Positions 47,691 through 53,935 of a stretch of DNA of 64,000 bases are shown in pieces. The position numbers were made by a program, and so were the translations under genes. The DNA comes from Geothermobacter hydrogeniphilus (GTDB lineage Bacteria > Desulfobacterota > Desulfuromonadia > Desulfuromonadales > Geothermobacteraceae). Below the pieces are notes generated by a model that did no database searches, was not told the DNA's origin, and saw nothing but the letters and a program-made list of their open reading frames with translations. Within the stretch, counting starts at the first letter, position 1. Each line of letters starts with the position of its first letter. The stretch covers positions 62,001-126,000 of the forward strand of contig NZ_NAAD01000001.1 in assembly GCF_002093115.1 (NCBI RefSeq). Direction: 5' to 3'.

Positions 47691-48979
47691 GGATGCTGCT
47701 TACCCTGGTGTTGCTGTTGTCGGCGGTGCCGGTTCTTGCCGCCGACCGGGACTGCCTCGACTGTCATCGCGAGGAAACCCCCGCGGCCGTACGCCAGTGG
47801 CAACAGAGCGCCCACGCATCTTCTGGTGTCGGCTGCGCCGATTGCCATGGAGAGGACCATGACCTGATCCTGCAGGGCAAGGCCGTTGTCGGTGCCGAGG
47901 TCTGTGGTGCCTGCCACCGGCAGGCGCTGGCGGAGCATCGGCGCAGTCGGCATGGCCAGGGACTCCATTCCGGGTGGGGTTGCACCCGCAACATGCCCGA
48001 TCGCAACAGCGCCGAGTGCGGTTTCTGCCACCAGGAGGGGAGCAGTCTGCCGGTCAGTACCGTTCACTGCGCCCGCTTTCTTGAACAGAGTGGGGAGATG
48101 CGGCAGAACGGCTGCAACCGCTGTCACAGCGTCGAAAACAGTTGTGGCAGCTGTCACGGCAATCATCTGACCGATCTTGCCCTGGTCCGTGATCCGCAGG
48201 TCTGCGCCAAGTGTCACATGGGTCCCGATCATCCGCAGTGGGAGATGTGGACCGCCAGCCAGCATGGTCAGATCAATAAAGTTCGCGGCCGCGTCGACGG
48301 ACCCGATTGCCAGAGCTGTCACCTGGCCGCCGGGGGACACGATGTGTCGCGGGGGATTACCGTCTCACCGGGCGGGAAGCCGTATTCCGAACAAGCGGTC
48401 AAGGCTGAGCGCAAGGCGATGCTCGCCGTCTGCGTCAGCTGTCACGCGCGCGGTTTTGCCATGCGGGAGCTGCAGCGCGGTGACCGCATTCGCGAGCAGG
48501 CGCGGGCTCTCGTTGACCAGGCCCGGGCCATCATCGAGGATCTCAACGATCGCGGTCTGCTGCGGCCGGGACCGGAAGATCGTCCGGCCCATCCCCTGCG
48601 CGGCAGGACGCTGGTTCTGGATGGGCAGATGCTCTACGAGAACATCTCCCACATCGAACGATTGTTCTTCAAAATGCAGAAATATGATTTTGCCCGGACC
48701 TGGAAGGGGGCTTATCATCAGAACCCCGACTACACCCACTGGTACGGCAACGCCGAACTGAAAATGGACCTGGTCGATATCCGCAGCGAGGCGGACCGCC
48801 TGTTGAATTTCGCCGAGCCGAAAACGGGGACGGCTGAACCGGGGGCCGGGCAGGTTCCGGGGGATCCGACGAAAGAACTGGAACGGCTCAGGAAACGCTT
48901 TGATCGCGGCGGCATGAGTGACGAGGCGTATCGGGCCGAAAAACAACACCTGCTTGACAACTGGAGCAGGAACAAGTGA
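47687..48979 (+). CDS. Multihaem cytochrome c of the HAO-like type, with SHOCT-like tail
   Basis: The 430-residue protein has a signal peptide (LLLSAVPVLAA) and nine CXXCH motifs (CLDCH, CADCH, CGACH, CGFCH, CNRCH, CGSCH, CAKCH, CQSCH, CVSCH). The region ending HQNPDYTHWYGN is typical of the HAO family of nitrogen-oxide multihaem enzymes; the crosslinking Tyr and reaction direction cannot be judged here. The C-terminal 35 residues (ELERLRKRFDRGGMSDEAY) are SHOCT-like, as in the adjacent lipoprotein. It is periplasmic. A nitrite or hydroxylamine role is plausible, not shown. Confidence 0.75.
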   Translation: MRMLLTLVLLLSAVPVLAADRDCLDCHREETPAAVRQWQQSAHASSGVGCADCHGEDHDLILQGKAVVGAEVCGACHRQALAEHRRSRHGQGLHSGWGCTRNMPDRNSAECGFCHQEGSSLPVSTVHCARFLEQSGEMRQNGCNRCHSVENSCGSCHGNHLTDLALVRDPQVCAKCHMGPDHPQWEMWTASQHGQINKVRGRVDGPDCQSCHLAAGGHDVSRGITVSPGGKPYSEQAVKAERKAMLAVCVSCHARGFAMRELQRGDRIREQARALVDQARAIIEDLNDRGLLRPGPEDRPAHPLRGRTLVLDGQMLYENISHIERLFFKMQKYDFARTWKGAYHQNPDYTHWYGNAELKMDLVDIRSEADRLLNFAEPKTGTAEPGAGQVPGDPTKELERLRKRFDRGGMSDEAYRAEKQHLLDNWSRNK

Positions 48980-48992
48980 ATGTGTGCCGTCT

Positions 48993-49009
48993 CTAGCCAT
49001 GATGGCTAG
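48993..49009. promoter_or_regulatory. Perfect 17-bp palindrome upstream of the YgbA-family gene
   Basis: CTAGCCAT and ATGGCTAG flank a single central base. Such a tight palindrome looks like an operator, not a hairpin. It lies 60-75 bases before the YgbA-family start. Confidence 0.4.
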
Positions 49010-49019
49010 GCCCAGGAAT

Positions 49020-49033
49020 TTGATATGAGTCAA
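49020..49033. promoter_or_regulatory. Candidate Crp/Fnr-family binding site
   Basis: TTGATATGAGTCAA is a near-perfect dyad of the FNR/HcpR type (TTGA-N6-TCAA), centred about 42 bases before the YgbA-family ATG. A Crp/Fnr regulator is encoded in this window, but a link between the two is only suggested. Confidence 0.45.
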
Positions 49034-49068
49034 GGTCTTGTCGGACGGTGGGGTTGTAGAGTGCAGCA

Positions 49069-49446
49069 ATGAAGACTGTTGCCGGTCAAACGACATCATT
49101 GAGCCGCCGGGAAATCAAGGATCTGCTGGTCCTGATCCGTTTCACCGAAGTTTATTGCGCCGCCAAGCATACTGAGCAGCGGCAGCCGTTGCCGGCTGAT
49201 CTTGAACTGTCCGGTATCGCCGACCTGCAGCGTTACCGCTTCTGTGCCGACTGCGGTGGTTTTCTTCAGTACGCCATCGAACGACGTCTGCGTTGCCCGC
49301 TTGATCCTAAACCGGCCTGCAAGCATTGCCAGGTTCATTGCTATAAAGCGGAGATGCGCGAGAAGGTTCGCGAGGTGATGCGGTTTTCCGGGCCCGCCCT
49401 GATCAAGCGCGGGCGGCTGGATCTTCTTTGGCATTATTTCTTCTGA
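49069..49446 (+). CDS. ygbA: YgbA-family protein (nitrous oxide-stimulated promoter family)
   Basis: This is a 125-residue Cys-rich protein with the YgbA family pattern: CADCGGFLQYA, CPLDPKPACKHCQ and HCYK. E. coli YgbA is induced by nitric oxide and needed for recovery from NO stress, although its chemistry is not settled. The cysteines suggest metal or iron-sulfur binding. It lies next to an HAO-like cytochrome and downstream of a Crp/Fnr-type dyad, which fits a nitrosative-stress setting. Confidence 0.85.
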   Translation: MKTVAGQTTSLSRREIKDLLVLIRFTEVYCAAKHTEQRQPLPADLELSGIADLQRYRFCADCGGFLQYAIERRLRCPLDPKPACKHCQVHCYKAEMREKVREVMRFSGPALIKRGRLDLLWHYFF

Positions 49447-49465
49447 ACCCACAGTTACAGTTTAA

Positions 49466-49476
49466 CCTGAATCAGG
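49466..49476. repeat. 11-bp remnant of the palindromic element
   Basis: CCTGAATCAGG consists only of the outer ends of the element. Flanking 5-mers TTTAA and TTTAT agree at four of five bases. Its assignment depends on the better example at 50224. Confidence 0.5.
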
Positions 49477-49513
49477 TTTATCCCCTGTCAACCCCGTTCA
49501 AGGAGTTTCCACG

Positions 49514-50221
49514 ATGATTCGAGAAGTTGTGAAAATTGATGAAGAAAAATGCAACGGCTGTGGTGAATGCGTGCCCGCCTGCGCCGAGGGGGCCATCCAG
49601 ATCATCGACGGCAAGGCGAAGCTGCTGGCCGACAATCTCTGTGACGGCCTCGGCGCCTGCTTGGGAGAGTGCCCGATGGATGCTATCAGCATCGAGCAGC
49701 GCGAAGCCGACGAGTTTGATGAGGAAGCCGTTGAGGCCCACCTTGGCAAGACCGCTCCCGTGGCTCACGCTCCGACCGGCGGTTGCCCGTCGGCGGCGGT
49801 GAAAAGTTTTGCGTCGTCCGCGGAGCCGGCGACCACTGAGGCTCCGAGCCGACCGTCACAATTGCGCCAATGGCCGGTCGAGCTGCAGCTGGTTCCGCCG
49901 ACCGCGCCCTTCCTGCAGGGGGCGGATGTCCTGCTGGCTGCCGATTGCGTTCCTTTTGCCTACGCTGACTTTCACAAGGATTTTCTCGCTGGTAAAGCTC
50001 TGCTGGTGGCCTGTCCGAAGCTGGATGACACCGTTCCCTACCTCGACAAGTTGACCACCATGCTGCAGCAGAGCCATCTCCGCAGCCTGACGGTGATTCA
50101 CATGGAGGTCCCCTGTTGTGGGGGGCTGGTTGCCCTGGCCCGCCAGGCGATAGCCGCCAGTGGTGTCGAGGTCCCGTTCGAGACCATCAAAATCGGCATC
50201 CAGGGAGATCGTCTCGACTGA
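49514..50221 (+). CDS. 4Fe-4S ferredoxin-type protein
   Basis: The N-terminal 65 residues hold two 4Fe-4S clusters (CNGCGECVPAC and CDGLGACLGECP). The rest, about 170 residues, has an Ala/Pro-rich linker and a domain with conserved Cys (LLAADCVPFAY, LLVACPKLDD, MEVPCCGG) seen in redox-partner or CO-dehydrogenase-accessory-like proteins; I do not recognise a precise family. The TGA stop lies within the flanking repeat of an 11-bp element remnant. A redox role is likely; the partner is unknown. Confidence 0.82.
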   Translation: MIREVVKIDEEKCNGCGECVPACAEGAIQIIDGKAKLLADNLCDGLGACLGECPMDAISIEQREADEFDEEAVEAHLGKTAPVAHAPTGGCPSAAVKSFASSAEPATTEAPSRPSQLRQWPVELQLVPPTAPFLQGADVLLAADCVPFAYADFHKDFLAGKALLVACPKLDDTVPYLDKLTTMLQQSHLRSLTVIHMEVPCCGGLVALARQAIAASGVEVPFETIKIGIQGDRLD

Positions 50222-50223
50222 AA

Positions 50224-50234
50224 CCTGATTCAGG
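50224..50234. repeat. 11-bp remnant of the palindromic element (TSD TGAAA)
   Basis: CCTGATTCAGG is left between exact TGAAA repeats, which fits a collapsed copy of the element or an imprecise excision. The first TGA of the duplicated bases is the stop of the preceding gene. Confidence 0.6.
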
Positions 50235-50372
50235 TGAAAGGGTTGTAGTGACGAACCGGAATTTTCCGTCGCGGGAAAATCTTCGATTCACGAAAGGGGC
50301 GCTGATCGGGTAATATTCTGAAGCGGTGAGTTCATCATCACTGCAGAATAGGGTCGCAGCAAAGGAGAGAAC

Positions 50373-51038
50373 ATGGATCAGCTTGACCAGATCGCCGCCC
50401 TGATCGCCTTGACCATGGGCGCCGCCTGGGCCAGCGGCATCAACCTGTATGCCGCCATCCTGATGCTCGGCCTGCTCGGTTCATCCGGCAACCTGGCCCT
50501 GCCGCCCAATCTTGAAATTCTGACCAATCCGCTGGTGATTTTTGCTGCCGGGGCCATGTACCTGGTCGAGTTTTTCGCCGACAAGGTGCCTGGAGTCGAC
50601 AACACCTGGGATGCCCTGCATACTTTTATCCGTATCCCCGCCGGGTCCGCCCTGGCGGCCGGCGCCGTCGGCAATCTCGATCCGGCGGTCGGTCTGGCAG
50701 CCGCCATCGTCGGTGGCGGACTGGCCGCGGGAACCCATGCGGCCAAGGCCGGAACCAGGGTGTTGATCAATACCTCGCCCGAGCCTTTTTCCAACTGGGC
50801 GGCTTCAATCGGTGAGGATGTCGTTGTGGTGACCGGCCTGTGGACGGCGCTGCATTATCCGTGGCTTTTTATCGCTCTGCTGATCGTTTTTGTCCTGTTG
50901 CTGATCTGGCTGCTGCCGAAGCTCTGGAGCGGCATCCGGATGGTCTTGTCCCGGTTGGCCAGCCTGTTTCGGGGCGGGGACAGCAATCCGCCCGCTCCCG
51001 GCTCGGGTCCTCCGGTGAGTCCTCCTCATTCGTCCTGA
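50373..51038 (+). CDS. DUF4126 family membrane protein
   Basis: The 221-residue product has five or six hydrophobic segments and the DUF4126 pattern (MGAAWASGINLYAAILMLG, VEFFADKVPGVDNTWD, AGTHAAKAGTR). The family's function is unknown; it is often in the inner membrane. The AAAGGAGAG ribosome site is strong. It is 4 bases upstream of an acyltransferase gene, so the two may be co-expressed. The Pro-rich C-terminus is probably disordered. Confidence 0.85.
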   Translation: MDQLDQIAALIALTMGAAWASGINLYAAILMLGLLGSSGNLALPPNLEILTNPLVIFAAGAMYLVEFFADKVPGVDNTWDALHTFIRIPAGSALAAGAVGNLDPAVGLAAAIVGGGLAAGTHAAKAGTRVLINTSPEPFSNWAASIGEDVVVVTGLWTALHYPWLFIALLIVFVLLLIWLLPKLWSGIRMVLSRLASLFRGGDSNPPAPGSGPPVSPPHSS

Positions 51039-51042
51039 GATC

Positions 51043-51654
51043 ATGTCGTTGCCTCTTTTTGACCCCGCCGTGGTGCCTTCCGGAGTACCTGTTCGCGGCA
51101 ACCGTTTTTCGCGCTGGTTCGGACGCCTGCTGATGCGTCTCGGCGGCTGGCGCATCGAGGGCCGTTTTCCCGACGCGCCGAAAATGCAGATTATTGTCGT
51201 GCCGCATACCTCCAACTGGGATTTCGTTGTCGGCATCCAGGCGGTTATCGCGCTCGGCATTGATGCCCACTGGCTGGCCAAGCACACCCTGTTCGAATCC
51301 TGTCTCGGCCCGGTGCTGCGCCGGCTCGGCGGCATCCCCGTCAATCGGCAGGCTCCCCGGGGAGCGGTTGAACAGATCGTTGAACTGTTCAACACCCGCC
51401 CCGCCCTGATGCTGGCCATCACCCCGGAAGGAACGCGCCGCAAGGTTCAGCACTGGAAGAGCGGTTTCTACCGCATTGCCTGGCGGGCCGGGGTTCCCCT
51501 GGTGCCGGTTTTCATCGATTATCGCCGCAAGGTCATCGGTATTCTGCCGCCCCATCCGCTCAGCGGGGACTATGATGCCGACCTTCCCGTCATTCGCAAG
51601 CTGTTCGCCGACGTCACCCCGAAACGTCCTTCCTGTTTTCAGAAGCCGGGTTGA
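51043..51654 (+). CDS. Lysophospholipid acyltransferase-like protein (PlsC family)
   Basis: The 203-residue protein has the acyltransferase motifs of the PlsC family: the HTSNWD catalytic box (HX4D), the substrate motif PEGTRRK, and the following VPLVPVFIDY strand. It likely acylates lysophosphatidate or a related lipid at the membrane. No signal peptide is seen. It directly follows the DUF4126 gene. The palindromic element copy G lies 50 bases after its stop. Confidence 0.88.
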   Translation: MSLPLFDPAVVPSGVPVRGNRFSRWFGRLLMRLGGWRIEGRFPDAPKMQIIVVPHTSNWDFVVGIQAVIALGIDAHWLAKHTLFESCLGPVLRRLGGIPVNRQAPRGAVEQIVELFNTRPALMLAITPEGTRRKVQHWKSGFYRIAWRAGVPLVPVFIDYRRKVIGILPPHPLSGDYDADLPVIRKLFADVTPKRPSCFQKPG

Positions 51655-51704
51655 TACCGTCATCACAATAAAGCTTTCTCCGCCATCCGCCGATAAGGTC
51701 TATA

Positions 51705-51866
51705 CCTGAATCAGTGAGCACCTTGTCGGCGGATAGCACCCGTCATTGATCTGCCTGAGTTTCCCAAAAATCACCAGTGAACCTATGGGGGCGCTTCAGA
51801 TTTTTGGAAATCTCACTCAGATCAAACACTTGCACCCTCTCTTCAGCAGGAACTCACTGATTCAGG
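51705..51866 (+). repeat. Palindromic MITE-like element, copy G (162 bp, TSD CTATA)
   Basis: Perfect 14-bp ends CCTGAATCAGTGAG and CTCACTGATTCAGG with an exact CTATA repeat on both sides. It lies between the acyltransferase and hemerythrin genes. Confidence 0.92.
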
Positions 51867-51891
51867 CTATACAGACCTGTCAGGGGGCATT

Positions 51892-52299
51892 ATGGAGATT
51901 GTCAAGTGGCGCGCAGAGTACGCGACCCTGGTGGCGGAGTTTGATGAAGAGCACAAGCAGATCGTGCGATTGATCAATGAGCTTTACAACGGCCTGAAGG
52001 AAGAACAGGCAGAGGAGGTTGTGAAGGATGCTCTGCAGGAGCTGGTCGAATACACGCATTTTCATTTCGATCATGAAGAGCGGCTGATGAGGCGTTTTCT
52101 CTATCCCGGCTATACCGAACAGAAACGTCAGCACGATTCCTTCCGCAGCACTATCAATGATGTCAACGCCATGGTCGAGCAGGGGGTGACCGGGATGGGG
52201 CTTCCCCTGCTGCAGATGTTGCGTGAATGGCTTGTGACACACATCCTTGAAGTCGACAAGAAGTATGGAACCTTTTTTCGGGACAAGGGCTTTGGTTGA
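51892..52299 (+). CDS. Bacteriohemerythrin
   Basis: The 135-residue protein has hemerythrin iron-site ligands in order: HKQIV, HFHFDHEE, QRQHDSF and HILEVDKKYG. It binds a non-haem di-iron centre that carries O2 or reacts with NO; in anaerobes it may deliver or scavenge oxygen. Domain length is normal. It is translated close to the receiver-PilZ gene that overlaps its end, so the two may respond to the same signal. Confidence 0.93.
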   Translation: MEIVKWRAEYATLVAEFDEEHKQIVRLINELYNGLKEEQAEEVVKDALQELVEYTHFHFDHEERLMRRFLYPGYTEQKRQHDSFRSTINDVNAMVEQGVTGMGLPLLQMLREWLVTHILEVDKKYGTFFRDKGFG

Positions 52300-52352
52300 G
52301 TTCTGATGCGGGGCGGACTGATGGTTTCCAGAATTTATCCCGGGGACAGACT

Positions 52353-53138
52353 GTGAAACAGCGCCAGGTGGTCATGCTGGTCGATGAAAGCCGTTTTTTT
52401 ATCGACGTCATGCGTCAGTTTTTACGTTATTCACACGTCAAGATTCTTTCCCTCGCGGATCCGCAGATGTTGCCCGAGGTGGTCGTCGAGAAGCGGCCGG
52501 ACCTGATCTTCCTCGATCGTGGAGCGCCCGGACTGGAGGGTATTCACCTCTGCGCCCGGATGAAGTCGGAGCCCGGGTCGGCAGGGATTCCGCTGGTTAT
52601 GCTCGCCGAAAACGGAAACGTGCGAGAACGGGATCTCTGTCTCAAGGCCGGCTGCGACGGCTTGTTGACCAAGCCCATTGATCGCAAGGCTTTTCTGGCC
52701 ATGGGGCGACGCTTTCTGCCGGGGATCGAACGCCGCCAGGAGCGGGTTCTGTGCCACGTCACGGTCTTTTATCGGACCCTCAGTCATCAATATTACGGCC
52801 ACACGGTCGACATCAGTACCGGCGGCATGTTTATCGAGACTCCTGTCCTGCCGGCTGTCGATGAGCGGCTTCGACTTTCCTTCAATATTCCCGGCGTTGC
52901 CGATATGACAGTGGATTTTGAAGCCCGCGTGGTCTGGCTCAACCGATCGGAAAAACCGGCCAGGATCAGTTTTCCGACCGGTTTCGGGGTTGAATTCATC
53001 GATCCCAGCCCTCGCGCCCGGAGTCTGATCCGTCAATTTGTCGAGGAACACAGTCCCCGCCAGACGCTGATCCGGGAAAATCAGTGGACTCAGTCCCGGC
53101 CGCATCTCCCGCCGCGCGGGGAAACTCACCAATGTTGA
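52353..53138 (+). CDS. Receiver - PilZ response regulator
   Basis: The 261-residue product has a divergent receiver (VVMLVDESRFF, Asp in LIFLDRGAPG, LLTKPID) and a PilZ domain with the c-di-GMP motifs RRQER and DISTGG. It could bind c-di-GMP and act as a phospho-regulated effector. The GTG at 52353 has a GGGGA site; a TTG at 52296, overlapping the hemerythrin stop, is the alternative. A non-coding stretch of about 800 bases follows. Confidence 0.85.
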   Translation: MKQRQVVMLVDESRFFIDVMRQFLRYSHVKILSLADPQMLPEVVVEKRPDLIFLDRGAPGLEGIHLCARMKSEPGSAGIPLVMLAENGNVRERDLCLKAGCDGLLTKPIDRKAFLAMGRRFLPGIERRQERVLCHVTVFYRTLSHQYYGHTVDISTGGMFIETPVLPAVDERLRLSFNIPGVADMTVDFEARVVWLNRSEKPARISFPTGFGVEFIDPSPRARSLIRQFVEEHSPRQTLIRENQWTQSRPHLPPRGETHQC

Positions 53139-53262
53139 AACCGGTCGAGAGTCTTTTCCGGGTGCTGTTGCGCGGTGCCTGTCGCGAACAATTCTGAAGC
53201 TTCGGGTCCACTGCGTCGGCCGTCTGCTCCGTCGCCTGTCCATGTCCTTTCTCCCCGGTTGT

Positions 53263-53302
53263 CGGAAAAACTGACACTTTGCGGCTGATCCTGGTTTTTC
53301 CG
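53263..53302. promoter_or_regulatory. Inverted repeat, possible enhancer site for the sigma-54 promoter
   Basis: CGGAAAAAC and GTTTTTCCG form a perfect 9-bp inverted repeat separated by 22 bases. It is centred about 115 bases upstream of the sigma-54 -24 element, the usual place for an enhancer-binding protein. Confidence 0.4.
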
Positions 53303-53397
53303 GAAAATCCCCCCGTTTCAACGTCGAAAAATTTTACAAACCCGTTGTTCTTCTGTCTTGTCTTTAAAAAATACCCTGAAAACAGCTAGTTGTGTCC

Positions 53398-53413
53398 TGG
53401 TATGACACTTGCT
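53398..53413 (+). promoter_or_regulatory. Sigma-54 (RpoN) promoter upstream of the exopolysaccharide operon
   Basis: TGGTATGACACTTGCT matches the sigma-54 consensus TGGYRYRNNNNTTGCW at every position. It is oriented toward the exopolysaccharide operon, about 520 bases before the first gene. XrtA-type operons are known to be linked to an RpoN-dependent regulator (PrsR), which supports this reading. The rest of the region from about 53.3 to 53.7 kb is AT-rich and shows no gene I can support. Confidence 0.65.
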
Positions 53414-53550
53414 TTTTATCGTTGGCAATGGGACGTAACTCTATTTGCGTCTTGCCGTTTTCAAAGTGTTTGAGTTGCTAGATGGTGAAGTAAATACGTA
53501 TAATCATTAATGTCTGTTCTGATATTCTTTGATTGTGCGTAACATAATTA

Positions 53551-53610
53551 TTGTAAAAAATGACCCATAACGATCTTGTTGTGTTTGTAAAAATGACAAG
53601 TCTTATGGGT
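53551..53610. repeat. Direct and inverted repeats in the leader of the exopolysaccharide operon
   Basis: TTGTAAAAA(A)TGAC occurs twice, 34 bases apart. ACCCATAA and TTATGGGT form a dyad across the second copy, followed by a T-run. It could be an operator or leader structure. Confidence 0.4.
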
Positions 53611-53935
53611 TTTTGCGTCAAGTATTTATTGTGATCTGTAAAATACTTAATGTTGCGGTTGCATAATCAGTATTAGTCGTTATAATTCAATTCCATTTGC
53701 CATGAAAAGGTTTGGTAAAAAGGTTTTCGGGATCAGAGATCGCTTGAGTTTCTGGAATATTCAGTTCGGTTGTGGCGGCATTTGCCGCCGGGGTCAGACA
53801 GACTCCGTTTTCAATGATGGTTCGTCTGTATTTTCGGTTGTTGTGTCGTGTTGTAGAGAAGTTCAGGCCAGGTGAATTGCCGATCCCGGAGTACGTTGAC
53901 TGATCGGTTGTTCCTACAGGTCCAAAGGGGGGAGC

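Noticed and set aside
53139-53935. A hidden gene in the 800-base gap before the exopolysaccharide operon
   Set aside because: No frame of useful length with a ribosome site or plausible composition is seen on either strand; the region is AT-rich and appears regulatory.
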